A DNA stretch of 64,000 nucleotides from Lepidurus packardi (taxonomy: Eukaryota > Arthropoda > Branchiopoda > Notostraca > Triopsidae): assembly GCA_023053545.1 (NCBI GenBank), contig JAKZAN010000131.1:23696-87695 (forward strand), given 5' to 3'. Each line of letters starts with the position of its first letter. Position 1 is the stretch's first letter. Under the pieces are notes generated by a model. The model did no database searches. It was not told the origin of the DNA and worked only from the letters and a program-made list of their open reading frames with translations. Below, piece by piece: positions 45,501 to 58,534 of this stretch. A program made the position numbers and the translations under genes.

Positions 45501-48500
45501 CAGTTTTATGCAGGGATCGATCCTAGGGTTTTCTTAGTCATCAGGACCCTGTAGACACTGGAGTACCAGGATTTAATCAGAGCCTGGTACGAAAGACGAG
45601 GGGAAGATAGCTTCGACCAGATGATCCTGAATCGTTGGAAGTCATTAATCTGATATTTGTCTGTGAGAGTTTTCATGAGGGAAGGAAGTTGTGGGTCAGT
45701 AGCAGCACTCACGAACAACTTAAAAATATTATCCATGAGGATCTACGGCAGCACCATCCTGAAGAATACACGCTTTAGATTGTAGTCCTTCATTGCAGCG
45801 TGGGTACAAAGCACGAACTGCACATGAATTGGACTGCCATCTGACTGGAGTCCGTGCTAGACTGCCGAGCGTAGACTCACTATCGTTTCTGGTGTAGCCA
45901 GCTCGATATCGTCTACGATGCAAATGCCATCTTTCAAGTTCCGAACTAAGGACTAAAAGTGACTGTCTTCAGAATTTCCGCTTAGGCTCAAACGTACAAC
46001 TCTTGTGTCCTTGGGGTTCTCGATTAGATTCTGGGTGATCACCCGCCTAAAAGATAATGCACCACCCACCACATGCACCGATATCTTATAGGAAACGGTG
46101 AGGTCTCGGAGGAAGGTGAGATTGCGTTCGTTGACAAGTGTGTTGATGTGGTTTTTGTGTTTCTGTGCTCTGGCCAGGTCATCCCATCTGGAAACATTGG
46201 TCCCTGCCATAGTCAGACTCGACATTGAAGTCTTCTATGAAATCGCATACCCCGCATTGTGATACTGTTTTTTGAGATGGACACAAAGTTCTGCGCTTTC
46301 CTCCGCTGTCGGATTCATGCACATAGTGATGTCAATGATACAGAAGAACAGACTTTGTCGGCAAAACAGGTCGACCTTGTCGCCGAACCATTTTAATTTT
46401 TAGCCGTAGACAGCAAACACAGCTTCGATGAAGTAGACGTGGTCAGCAGTAGGGCAGTACTTTATGCAGCCCAGTAACAGCTCTGTAATGAAGCCTGCAT
46501 ATTTCTTTACAGGTATCTGTTCTGTTAGCGACTGCACCTTCTATTTAACTATGAGAAGAAGGTAATCAGGGGGTCTTTTGACGTGGAGGAGTCGATAGTC
46601 TGCGAGCAGGGCAGCAGAGAGGTGATCAAGTTTAAAGCATTCGAAAATGTTGACAGTCTTCTGGCTGAATGAACAGGAATACTGGCCAAAGGGATGGCAA
46701 TCATTCCGGTAGTACTGGATCCCGATCTTCTGAAGCAAATACGATTTGGAGCTGGTCTCTCCGTAGACTATGAGAGGCCTGGTACCAGATTCTGCAGTGT
46801 AAGAATTCAGAAGATTGCTGTAGTGTTCCATGCTCAAGTCGGACTTATACTCGAAAAAAAGATCAAGCAGAGTTCTGATAACTGCTGAGCTCTGCGCATA
46901 CTTGTACATAAAGAACGCGTGCAGACAGTTCCCGATCTTCTCCTTGATGTTGCCTCGGAGGGGATTCTGCAGATTCCCATTCATAAACTACAGCATTTAG
47001 TTGACCACGCGTGAGGAGATCGGTTCAAAAATTCCTAAGATGTTCAGGAATTTCTTGATCTTAGTCGCATAAGGGCCGAGAGGACAACTCAGTTTTATCA
47101 GTAATGTCTCGATAAGGAGTGTGCTGTTCGGTTTTATCAGTGTCGACTGAAAGCTCATCATACTGTTTAGGAACTGTTGGGTCTTTGGGTCATAGGAAGA
47201 TTGAGTCTGTTCTCCCTCGAAAAATATGGATAGTTTTCTAGGAGGATCCTGGGTTTTCCAGTACATGTTTAGAGTCTGTAGTTTTTAACGGATCTCATCG
47301 GATAGTTTGGCGATCCCTTGGATTAATACAAGAGTCTTGCACGTCAACAGCCCACGATAAAGCCCCTAGAGATATCTTGCCGTGCAGATATTCTAGTGTG
47401 GTCTGATGACAAACAGATTTCTTCCAGTAATATGCGCCATGATCTGTAGCATCTCCTCAGCCTGGTTCAGAATGGCTGATTGGAAATACGGAAGTTGTAT
47501 TTCTGGGTTGATGGCCAGCCCTGGATGGAGCTAGAATTAGTATTCCAGCTAGCGATTGAAGAATTTAACGGTGTACCCTTCGGCAGACCTGTATACTCTC
47601 AGCAGCCTGAGCCACTCAAAGTCCGTGGGGCTTGATGAGGGTGCATCTAATGATGCATTATCCTCCAGTTTCTTCAGCACGTTTTCGAAGAATATCAATT
47701 GACAGATCATTACCTCATACTTGTGCTGGGGGTTTTACAGGAGAAGGAAGATGTTGGTCTCTTTGTTGATCTTCAACTGTTTTCTGAGGTTACTGACCTC
47801 CACCAGATCAGAGTAGGCCTTCTCATACTCATTCGTAAAATCGAGGAAGAGGTGGAGGATTAAGACGAGGGCCCGCTCTTCTTTATACTTGATACCTTTG
47901 GCTACAGTTATTTTCAAGACGTACTCGAAGATCTTCAGGAACTCCAGATCTTTGCTGACTATGTCCTGGGTGTGAATTCTCTCTCGGAACATCCAGACTT
48001 CTTCTGACGATGATACTACACCAGTGATATCCATTTTTTAATCAGTCAGGAATCGCTTGACTCCTGAAAACAACTTCCTGACTTTACTCTCCAGAAAGGA
48101 CATATCCGATTTCTTCAAATCCAGGTCAAGTAGCTCCTCATCGGTCAGTAAGGCGAGTCTCGAGAACTCCCTCTTTTTAAAAAGAAGGTAAGTCATGATC
48201 GAATGCTCGAGTGCCTAGAGCACATTCCGTCCAATCCACAGCCTTATTTTCTATGCCTCATTGAAGTAAAATTTGGCGAGCATATCGATATTCTGTCCTG
48301 ATACACTCTGCACTAGCTGGTTCCAGTCCTCCACCACGATGTCGAATTCACGGATTCTGCTCGGCAGATAGTTGGCGAAGCTGCTTTTGCGGAAAATACT
48401 TGTGTACTTGTTCAGGGACTTTTGCAGGTCTGACAGTTGGTGCATCACAGAAACAGTATTGGCCAACGTATCGGAGTGGATGATCTCGAGTTGCTCATGA

Positions 48501-51500
48501 CATTGCTTGATGAGTAGATCCAGATTTTTAATCTGGTATGCCTAGGTGGACAAGGACACCTCTAAGCAATGCGTAGTCATGAAAATAAAATTCTACTCGA
48601 CCAAAAAACGTTGGTATTGCTACTTTTTTGAACTGATCAAGACATCACGCAGAATGGCTATCTCAGTCGATTTAGCCCTGGGTCCTTTGAGACTCAATGC
48701 CTCTGCGGTTTTGGCTAGGTAAAGGTCTTCTTTAGAGGGACTAAATAATATACACTGGCTGATCTGGTGGAGTGCTGCTTCTGAATAGTTCTTGTAGGTC
48801 AGAATCTCGAGATAGTCCATATTGTGTTTAATGTTGAAGAACACTCTCTATTGGTCGGCTATCAGGTTCTTCCTCTCCACATTGCCCAGCAGAACCTAGA
48901 GCTTCCCTACAAAAACTCCGACTGCTGCATACTATATGGCAGATAAGCAGGTTTTATGGAGGAAGAAGTAGTGCTCCTCCATGAAGTCAGACACCAAGGT
49001 ACAATTGAACAAGAATGTGATCTGGTTTTTGGCTCTGGCCAGTGAAATGGTGTTCTCGCCTCCTATTTTGGTCAACTCCTCGCCCAAGGCTGTTGCTCGA
49101 GTCTAAATCTCAACAAATCTAGCATGTGCTTCTCGAATACGCAGTTTGTTTCGAATCAGGTCGTGTTTCTCATTTGTGTACTTGATCAGCTCTTAGATTG
49201 TAGCGGAGAGCTTCATGAATACAGTGATCAATTTGGCTTCTTCCGCCTTGATCTTCGCCTCTTCTGCCTCTCTACGCTGCTCCATTTTGACCCTTTTCTC
49301 TCGAATCAGTCCTGGAAAACCAAGTCGCAGACGTGCAACCTCATGTAATATCTGATACAGCGACGGGTAGTCTGGATACACAGGCTATTTTTAGAACCTG
49401 AAAAACAAGCGTGATCGATCCTGCACAACAGCAAATAACCCCATCATTCCCTCAAAGAGTGCTTCCATGGTGTCTTGAAGGTCGTAGTAGTGATCGTAGA
49501 GTCCTAAGTTTGGATCAGAGTACTATCTTTTGAGTCTTGTGGCGATACGAAGTATCTCTTCGAAAGCCGAGCTGTAGAATGCACGGATGCGCATTTCTAG
49601 TATCAGCATGAGTTTGAACTTAACTAATCTCAGGTTGAAACAAATGATACCAGCCTAGACGAGTCCATGTGCAGACTCCAAACAGCTGAGTTAATCAAAC
49701 TCTGTCTGTAGCTGTTTGACAAACTATGGAACTGTAGGATTATGGCTGTGCGTGAATGGGACTATCCCTACTCTACCTTTGGTTCCTTAAAATCGACGAT
49801 AAATCTCAGAATTTTTATCAGTTTCCTCGTGTGCTTCAGCCATGATTGCCTTGACCTCGAGTGTGATTAGTTCCAAAAAAGTCAGCTCATTCAGATTATA
49901 CGAAAACTCTTATTTCTAACCCTAGGAATTGGGTGAGGAAATACAGTGTGGCAGTGTTTCAGTCACTGTCTTGAGTAACCCCAGAAATTGGTCCTCGAAG
50001 CTTTTGAGTAGATCCAACAGATCACTGAACTGAGTGTAGGTAGTCAGTTTTAGGAAGATACGGGATTTTTTGCCCAGCATGCCCTTCAGGAGATGCACGA
50101 TCTACCAATTCAGGGTACGAAGATGTGTTTGCAGAAAGCAGACAAACTTGCGGCTTTCTTCCTTTTCGAGGACAATTTCTTTGAATTTGTTGGCGATTGT
50201 GTCTGTGAAATCGATGATTCTGACTCGATAATTCTCGAAAGGCAGACTTTCCTGCTGGACTCGCGAAACCTCCTTCCTCAAGTAGCCTAGGAGGGTTTGC
50301 TGTTCGTTCAGGTAGTAAGTCATAAACCTTAGTTTTGTTCCCTGAATCAGCAGAAGGTGGGTTTCAAGATATTTCTGTAATCTCTTCTTCCTGTTTCGTT
50401 GCTTTTCTATCAAGGATTTATCTTGATGTTAAATTGCACCCAGTTAGGCTTTCTTCAATTTAATACCTTGTGTAAAACGCATCATAGCACCAGTGTAGTT
50501 TTCCTCGACTTCTGTAACCAGAGCATTATATAAGGGTGTAGGACTTGCCATAGTATTAATTCGCAGTCCAGTTTCAGCAAGGGCCGCGATAGAGTCCTGA
50601 GACTCTTCAGCAGACATTCTTCTGGAGTTTCTGCGTTTTCGGGGCTGGGTAAGACTGAGCCTAGGGCCTGTCTCTTATCTTTTGATTTGTTTGCGGGTGT
50701 ATTCTAGGAAACTCTGCACCTTCGTATGGTCTTGCTCAGTCAGTTTCATAGAGGATTGGCTCGAGTTAAACCTGTTCAGAGGAGATGGTCTTTTGTTGCT
50801 TCTGCTTTGGCCATCTTCAGAAGCTAGTGAGAAAAATCTTTGACGCGAATGTAACTTGAGATCAGATTCACTCTCTTTGGGCATAATGAGTTTCCGCTGG
50901 GAAGGGGTCCTCTCTAACACTGATGAGGAGCGTTACTTTGGTTGTTACTCCTTGGTTTTTATGATTGAGCTTGGCTTAATGACCACAAAACAGTGCTCCT
51001 TCACTGTAAACTTTGGCTCCGAGGCCGAACGCATCATAGCTATACGAGGCAATTTGCTGATATCCGGGAGCTTCTGGATGCTCCAAACCAGTTTCTCAGC
51101 TACGAAGTATTCGATCTGGGTGCCAATTACAGAAAAAATGCCCAGAGGCTGCACCTCTATGGAAAGGGAGTGTTGGGGCTTCGAGTTCAGAGTGGTCTGC
51201 AATCAAAAGAGAGGGTGTGTCAAGTTAAGATAAAGGAGAGCACGTTTACTAGTAGTTTTTGTAGCATCCGCTCGACCATATTCTGTATCCTGGTCACGAC
51301 CTGTCCTGACTCATGTTGGCTGCGGAAGTGTTCGAACAGAATTATGTTCTTCTTGTTTTGTACAGGAGACCACCAAGGGCTCACATCTTAACTCTTCTTG
51401 ATGTACTTGAACCTGCCGAGCAGGATGGGCTCCAGCTGAATGCACACCAATCGATTTGCCTCAGACAGGTTGACAATGGCACCCAAAGAGGGGATGAGAA

Positions 51501-51648
51501 GGGCAGGAGGGTTGGGAACTGATAACATCTTAAGACACCACTTGGTAAAGACCTCCCAGACTTTGGTGTACTTCTGGATCTCGTTAGGAGTAGTGGGGTC
51601 ATTGAGATCCCTGCAGAGTAACTAGGGAAGGGTATAGAAGTGCTCCAT
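42539..51648 (-). CDS. giant degenerate dynein-motor-like protein (3,018 aa)
   Basis: One frame of 3,018 codons with a single 53-nt intron (51197-51249) near the 5' end. The protein is helical and has two AAA+-like blocks in its middle: one with RPLIVYGETSSKSYLL and a CSFSQKT strand, like dynein AAA3 (GPTGTGKT, FSAQT) but with a broken Walker A, and one with VHVVGG and CIVDDIELATPETI, like AAA4. A charged coiled-coil-like stretch follows, at the place of the dynein stalk, and then a long C-terminal region. Length and order resemble a dynein heavy chain, or the divergent DNHD1 protein, but ATP-binding residues look lost and the usual AAA1 motif GPAGTGKT was not found. The name is tentative; an unrelated ciliary protein is possible. 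Confidence 0.5.
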
Positions 51649-51762
51649 GGGATTCCTTTCTATTTTAGTTGATAATCTATAGTACAAGGGTAACAAAATC
51701 CAGAGTGTAATTCACCTTTTAACACCTTCGCTGAGTGCTCTTGAACCTACCAAAAATATCTA

Positions 51763-52937
51763 ATGCAGATGGACCGCGAAAGAGAGAGGAAGAAAGAAGA
51801 TATAATAATTGACTTCGGCTATGAGCAGACCAAGGTGGGCATCAGTTGCGACAAGGTCCCACGCAAAACAGTCCGAAGCCTCAACCTCTTCAAGGACTCC
51901 TCGGAAAGCCCCACTGCCTGGGAATCCAAACTCGAGGATTTCCTCTACCGCATCTTCTACTCCGAAATCAACTATTCTCCTGCTGAAAAGACTGTGGTCA
52001 TTATCGAGAACATGTGGTTCAAGAGACATCTTCTGGAAACCATCGCGAAGGTATCTGCACTTAATTGAAATATCATAATCGCAGGTGCTCTTCAGGAAGT
52101 TCGAGATCGCCAAACTGGAAGTGTGTCTGGCCTGCGTCACTCCCCTCTACTGCTCTGGCAGGTACACAGGCATCGTGATCTCCAGCGGGTTCACCTGCAC
52201 CGAAATCATGGGCATTTATGAAAGTAAACTAATCCCGATTACCAGCACCTTTTATTCACCCTCAGGCTACCCCCTGATCCGACAAATGAAGACCGCAGAA
52301 GTAGGCTCTTAGACACTTAGTCGCAAGCTCCGACAACTTATAGCAATTAACAACCCTGAAGTCACCGAAGAGCAGCTCCGTGAGGAATACATCTACGAAA
52401 TCAAGGTCAACTATGCCTCTGTTACTCCTCGCAAAGATCCCATCGTAAGCACACTCTATTCACCTTGCTCTCTTCCTTTCGCAGAATCTGCAATATGACC
52501 GTCTACGTTTACGGATCAATGACAGCTGGATTAACCTGTAAGACTACTTCGGAGACCCTGAAGATGAAGAGCCCAACATTGCCTACTCGTTCCTGGAAAT
52601 GCTGGAAGGCGTCGAGGACATTAACTGTCTGAAGGCAATAACCAAGAATATCATAACATCCGGAGGGATTTGGAATGTGGCTGGGTTCAAGAATCTATTC
52701 AAGCGCAAAGTCTCAGAATTACTATAGACCCCTAGATTCGCAAGATTGAAAGAAACGGGTCTCCGACAATAACTGCGGTTCACTTCTTTGCCTTTCAACT
52801 GCAGCGATCTGGCCTGGGTCGGCTGCTCAATCGCGGCTTCCATCAGCAACGTGGACAATCTCAGCATCCGCCGTGGGGAATACGAAGAAAAAGGTTTTAC
52901 AGAGAAGGTCATGGAGGCGTACTTCATGTCGAAGTGA
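51763..52937 (+). CDS. divergent actin-related protein
   Basis: A 366-residue protein, close to actin length (375), with introns 52051-52084 and 52445-52484. The N-terminus has IDFGYEQTKVGIS, a changed form of the actin DNGSG phosphate loop; WESKLEDFLYRIFY resembles the actin W-x-x-xE-x-x subdomain 1 helix, and the TVVIIENMW strand and GRYTGIVISSGFT block match the actin VLDSGDGVTHTVP region. Later EELREEYIYEIK is actin-like too. The changed nucleotide-loop residues suggest weak or no ATP hydrolysis. Among ARPs the best guess is an ARP10/ARP11-type (dynactin) protein; this is not firm. It is divergent from the giant gene across 114 bp. Confidence 0.65.
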
Positions 52938-53030
52938 TTTTGGTTCACATAGAGAGTGTAAAGCTGTAGACCTCATGAAAAATAGTCAGAGTTAATTAAA
53001 ATCTGCACCCTCGAATTTATATTAGCCAAT

Positions 53031-54224
53031 ATGGAGACATAGCCTAATCAAGGACACCAGCATCCCCACCTCGTAAAAACCCTAACCTTGATCTTTAACG
53101 CTCGTACCCAATCCTGATCGCTTTAGGCCAATCTAGGCAAAAACCAAGAAAATGGTGAGACGAAGTTCAGTGTCCACTTCATCCTCCACAACCTCTATGT
53201 GCTAAGATCCTAGACAGTGGAGGGATTTTTGGAGAGAGTCCATGAACGGGTTTCCAAGATCGGCCTACCCCAGGTCATCCAGATCTGGAATATTGTCGAC
53301 AGCAGACACGCAGATGTAGGTGTATCGATGCGCTTCGACAGCCAGACTGTCAACTTCCTGCATCACAATGATCGCAAAGTGCTATTCAAGGACTAAAATG
53401 GATGCATGCAAGAGGTGACTACGAGTGTGGCTCCAGCTTACGCTAAGTACTTAGCCTGCATCGGCAGGAAATCTTGCTTCCCGGTCTACATCGACAAGAA
53501 CGTGAATGGGTCTTCAACTAATAGAAAATAAGAAAATCCCTAAAAGATGAGTTCAGAAGCGGAAACTAATACTAAAATGGAGGTTGAAGAACCTCAGCTA
53601 GTAGTGCCTCCAACCACAAAAGCAGAAGAAGACTAAATAGATGCCTTCTATGTGTTTGGAATCCCTCTGGAATACAGCTACCAATAGATTGACAACGAAC
53701 TCTACTCCCAGAACATCGATATCGACAGCATGATTTGGAAGGTAGAAGAAGGGATGCAGGTACTCGAAGTCAAAACCAGTCCGAGCACCCAGGTTCGGAC
53801 TGCAGCATTCTAAAAACAAGATCTACGCATCAAGGGTTATCCAGTCATCGCGATGCCGAAAAGCCAATAACCCCAACAAAATAGCTTCAGATAACAACTA
53901 AAGCACTACCAAATCAGATTGTCATCAAGATAAAGATTTACAGATGCAGGCGGAAAGGGGTTGATGGTGGACGAGCCCAGTCTGTTCAAGACACTCAGAG
54001 AATTCGGACCTCTGCTATTGCTAATCCCGGAAGACGAACGAAAGAGAGTGTACTACGTGGTGTATAGTCTGAAAGCATCGGTGGGTGTTATAATGGAGGG
54101 CAAGAAACAGCTAGAGAGGAAGTTGGGGATGAGCATCTAGTTGTTGGAGGAAAGCATCCCGATCCACCGCCAGAAGAAGGAGTATTTGGTGAGCACGTTG
54201 TACGAAGAAACAGTTCGGGAGTGA
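53031..54224 (+). CDS. hypothetical protein
   Basis: A 379-residue protein after removal of a 54-nt intron (53073-53126). Two regions of mixed alpha/beta sequence (about 20-165 and 205-379) are joined by an acidic, Thr/Pro-rich linker. The first region reads like a beta-rich ligand or adaptor domain (SVHFILHNLYVLRS); the end has charged helices. No signal peptide, membrane span or known domain. I do not recognise it. It ends 157 bp before the converging lectin gene. Confidence 0.6.
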
Positions 54225-54381
54225 TTTTAGGGAAGAGCATACTCAGTAGATACAATATTAGGATTTGTAAATTCCCAAAATTCGTTTCTGACATGTGATA
54301 TCTTATATCAGGATAATGAGCTTAAAAAATGGCTAATCCCACATGGGCCACACGCTGTACGTGTTCATACTCTCAAGGATA

Positions 54382-54924
54382 TCAAATGTACTCGAAGAGC
54401 CAGGCTTGGTTGTTGTTGCCGTGGAAGTCGTACTGAATCACCTTGTCGCAGCTCCTCCCCAGACCTCCAGCCACGTCCAATACCTTCCCGCTGGCACAGC
54501 TATAGATAAAATAGATAGAAGAGCCTTGGGTTTTTTCTTGTAGTCTCCATCTTTGGTGAGCGTGGTTGGCAAAGTCTCCCTAAATTATTCGTCTTTCATT
54601 TTCTTTGGCTCCCCCCTGCACTTCCAGTACTTTGCCACTTTTCATGGACTTGAAGATGACATCGGGGCCGTCCTGGACCAACATGAACTGCTGGTTAGGA
54701 GAACCGTAGTAGTCGTATACAATCATGTCTCCAAGCTTGTTTCTGGGGTCATTGGTTTGGCAAACATCGAGTGCTCTACCAGAACAGGCGGTTTTGATGA
54801 CGACCTTCCTGCCATTATTGAGATTGGGCTGAGTGGTGCCCCAACTCTGTTGGGCGACTGGTTGCTGAGCGACTGGCTGTCCCCATGGTTGCTGAACTGG
54901 ATCTTTGGCCCAAGGGTTCTGCAT
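54382..54924 (-). CDS. beta-trefoil (ricin-B-type) lectin-like protein
   Basis: A 180-residue, intron-free protein. After a Trp/Gln/Pro-rich repeat lead (about 1-35, with repeated QQPW and AQQ steps), two beta-trefoil units appear: the first has SGRALDV, YDYYGSPNQQFML, the second SGKVLDVAGG, YDFHGNNNQAWLF, the common QxW-type carbohydrate-binding pattern. Only two full repeats are plain, with a third, weaker one between (SGKVLEVQGG). No signal peptide is visible, so it is cytosolic or exported without one. The family includes harmless sugar-binding modules in many proteins. The upstream in-frame ATG at 55081-55083 would add 53 residues including a hydrophobic stretch, but the start at 54922-54924 is more ordinary. 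Confidence 0.8.
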
Positions 54925-55163
54925 GCTGTTTTTATTTTGGGTTGATTTAATGAGGATAATTATGAAAACCCTTAGATGGGATAGAGTATTTATAAGCTGG
55001 GGAGGAGGTGCGTGCGATAAAATAAAAATCCTGTCGGTTTGATAGATCCCAATCTGAGGTATAAAGTCAGTTGCAGAGTTCAATTAATTAATCAGGCATC
55101 GAAAGGGGAGGTGCATTATTTTCATTTTATTTTATTTGGTTGCATAAGCTACACATCACACCC

Positions 55164-56902
55164 ATGGAGAGTCTCAAGCGGTCCAACGTCACCCACAAAT
55201 ACCCCCTGCGTGCCAACAACAACGGCTTCAACACCACCTTCGAGAGTGAACGCACCATCGAGGATCGCGAGGAGAAGTTCGCTATCAAGAAATAACTCTA
55301 CAGAGGCATCAGGTACTAACTGAAACAACACCCACTTTCAAACCTCTATTCCATCACTACAGGGACAACGATGTCGAGAAGATTGCCGGCAAGTCAGGAG
55401 ATAATGTGCAGGAGACAGATTTCGTGTACGATGAGTACCAAGAAGTGCACAACGTCCTCACCGAGATGAGGCGGAAGCAGGACGAAGTGAAAACCGAGAC
55501 GAACACCAGGAAGCGAGAAATCGAGGTGTTAAAGAAAGAGCTAGAAGAGCTGAGATACAAGGAGTCGATGCTATAGGAAGACAAGAAGAACTGCCTGCAA
55601 GTACACCACCCATGCCTCTTTCATGTATTCCATCAATAGACACTGAGCAAAACATAATAAAACCTCCACAAAGAAAAAGAGCTGGGTGAAACCTGCCTCT
55701 ACACGAGGGATGTATTCGACAACATCTTCGAACGAGCCAAGAAGGACAACATACTCCTCAAGAAACGCATCTTCGAGACTGAGCTGGAGTTGTCACGTGC
55801 CCGCAATAAACTCAGGACCACCGCTACCGATGCCACTAACAAGAAAAAGATGGACGAGCAGTGCCAGAAGATGTTGGCGTCGATGGAGCGTGTGGTTGAA
55901 CTCGAAAGGCAGAAGAGAGAATCCCGTATCATGAGCATGGAAGACGTTGTAGTCAAGAAGCAGGAGAGCATCTTCAAAAAGACCATGCGGTAGAGGTAGC
56001 TCGAAGAGGTTGTGATCAGCGCCCTCAACGAAAAGAGTCCACAGGAAAAGGAGTGGCATCGGCTTTTGCTGGCTAATAAGATGTTGAGTAACATCCTCAA
56101 GACTAAAATCGAGAGCGAACTTGCCAAAAACACAGTTGTCTAAAAGGCCTTCCACAATATCAAGCTCAATACAGGAGTGTCTCAAAGCGATGTGTTCATC
56201 TAGAAGTTTCTGAACAGGGAACAGACCTACGGCTAACTGCTGAACTCCATTTCCGAAAAGGAACCGAAGCTGGAGAAAGAGCAGCAGCTCAACGAGAAAC
56301 TCAAGTATTAGCTCAAACATTTGCTGGAAGAACGCGAGAGTCAACCTGGGGCACCCAAAGCCGCCAATGTGAGGATCGATGGGTTCCAGAAGGAAATAGA
56401 CCAGCTCAACCAGAAACTTAGCAGCTTCGAACGCCAGCGCGAAAATATGTACCAGTGGTGCATCAAGTTCCTCAAGAGATCTGATGCCTTCAACGCTATC
56501 AATTCCGGCAGGAACAATCGCAAAAAGGGCGCAAACTCCACCAGCTACTATGAAATCTTCCCAAGAAAAGACCTAGTGGGTCTCACGAAGAAGGTATTCG
56601 AGATCCTGGAGAAAGTCGTCGAAGAGGTGGCACCACAGGTATAAAAATTGACCCATTCATATTCGTAGGAGAAACTCGTCGAGGACTTACTGATGAAAGA
56701 CAACCTGACAGAGACGACGCTGTCGTACCAGCACGCAGAACGCAACATGCGAATAATGACTGAAGCCGTTTCAGAACGGGATAACGACGACCAGCTGGGA
56801 TTCGACGATGCTATGGAGATGGAATACCTGTACGAACAGCGGAGAGCAATCAAGAGAGACCCTCGTAACAGAAAATTCAGGGTTAAGACCAAGCCATTCT
56901 GA
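55164..56902 (+). CDS. axonemal-type coiled coil, ODA-docking-complex-like
   Basis: A 539-residue coiled-coil protein with three introns (55313-55362, 55601-55639, 56639-56668; 50, 39 and 30 nt). The part around residue 285-320 (TGVSQSDVFIEKFLNREQTYGELL) matches the pattern, TGVSDxxEIxxKFxxQExTxxxL, that I link to the outer-dynein-arm docking proteins ODAD1/ODAD3 (CCDC114/CCDC151). Long heptad regions lie on both sides. The C-terminal third is less coiled and basic. If right, it docks outer-arm dynein onto axonemal doublets. The family call is from memory of the motif and needs a profile search; a generic ciliary coiled coil is the safe reading. Confidence 0.6.
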
Positions 56903-57010
56903 CTAATTTGATTATCATTTTTTATTTTGGTTTATTCACATAATCCATCATAGCTTTCTTCTAAATATCTGTAGAACATGAAAATTAAAATAGAGACTTA
57001 GGGTTGTCTG

Positions 57011-58321
57011 TCAAGGGCGGAGCATCTTGATGGCCTCCATTAGCTTTTTGCTGAGGAGGCTGTCGGCTTCGGCCATCCTAGGTAGTTCGTAGATGACTTG
57101 GCAGCGATGCAGAGAGTGGTTCGAAATTGAACTACTTTTGTTTAGGGCTTCTTCCTTCCTACTGAGTTACTTGTACAGGTCGAGGGGGACGAGGTAGTAT
57201 TTGAGAAAGGTGATCCTCTTCTTGCCTTTCTCCACCAGGCCCACTCTAATCTTCAGGTTAAGGGGCTTGGTAAACACTTATGGTTATGCAAAGAAAGAAT
57301 AAGGTATTTCACTAAACTTATTAGAGTGTAGGGGCTGTTCGCAGAACAACTGCACCGTCTACACCTCAATCAGAGGAGTTTTGACCTGCTAAAGGAATCG
57401 GATGGCCTTCTCAAAGACACTTGAACTTCCAGTGTGCACATGGAACACGCTGTACTTAGACTCCAGACCCATAAACTCCTCGTAGTGGTCGTACATGCAC
57501 TCCCTCCCCACATTATAAGGCAGCCTTTTGGAGCATAATGCTTGCAAGTAGAACGTCTACATGCCGCCCCCCACGATCCCCTTATATTTGGTGCCTCCGA
57601 TCTCGACCATCAAATGCTTTCCCTCCTTGATGTATGAGCAGGTCTCTTTGCTATTGATGCTCTGGCAGCTATTTTCGTATTCGTTTGACCCACGTATATA
57701 GAATAGAGGGTACTTTAGCTCAACGGCCATCGCTTTCAGTTCATTCAGTTCTTTAAAGTAGGTTTGTGTTTCGTGTCTTATCCGCGAGTACTGTTGTGCA
57801 AGCTGTAGCTAAGCCTGGATGTAGGGAGAAGAATTCGGTAGTTCGATCTGAGGAACTTTTTATGTTGTGGTTTCTGCCAACACACGGGAAAATGACTACA
57901 TCACTCGCTTCGTATTGGCTACCATTTCTAATGCTTACTTGATCCTTTCGATCTCCTGCTTTCTTAGTTATCGACGTTGCTTCCCTATCAGGATCAAGGA
58001 TTAGTACTTTCGCATAAGATCCAGTTTATTAGCCACTCTGGCATTGAGACTTTTGGTATGCTATTTAGCGAGCTACTCCTTTTGCTCTGTCGTCAAGAAA
58101 GTGGGTTATTAAATCGTGACGCCGAAATGCGAGGTGACTCTCTGGATGCTAGGACTGGGGAGTGCTGAACGCATGGTGACCCTGATAGGAGTCTGATTTT
58201 CTGGGAACCTCTTGACGATGCTGGCATCTGTGGTTCTGAATATCTTGGTGACACTGGAGTTCTCGCGGTGCCTAGTCTTGAGTGCCTTATGGGAAGGCGA
58301 AGGACTGGTGTTTCTGAACAT
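57011..58321 (-). CDS. coiled-coil containing hypothetical protein
   Basis: A 436-residue, intron-free protein. A basic, Ser/Thr/Pro-rich lead (1-70) is followed by coiled coil (about 80-205, with NARVANKLDLMRKYE) and a mixed alpha/beta region with Gly-rich turns (VEIGGTKYKGIVGGGM) and Cys/Tyr-rich parts, then a charged end. The glycine-rich piece might be a C2-like or other beta domain, but I cannot name it. Many TAA/TAG codons are in frame. It lies 109 bp from the docking-like gene, converging, and is divergent from the TTLL gene. Confidence 0.65.
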
Positions 58322-58534
58322 GGAGAGATAGGGAATAGTGTCTTAATTATTGGGCTTTAGTTAAATTTAAATGATAAACAATCCATTATAGATAGGGTTG
58401 AGGAATCAAGATGCAGTGGTTTGAGAAACTATAATTGCTTTCGCAGTCTAAAATAAAGTACTTTCCCAGATTCCTATACGAGTAATCAACCTATACAACG
58501 TATACATACGTTTCTCTCCATTCTCCGTAACCAC

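Noticed and set aside
55793-56344. 183-codon minus-strand frame, Leu/Phe rich
   Set aside because: Antisense to the docking-like coiled coil; Leu/Phe richness is the complement of Glu/Lys codons.
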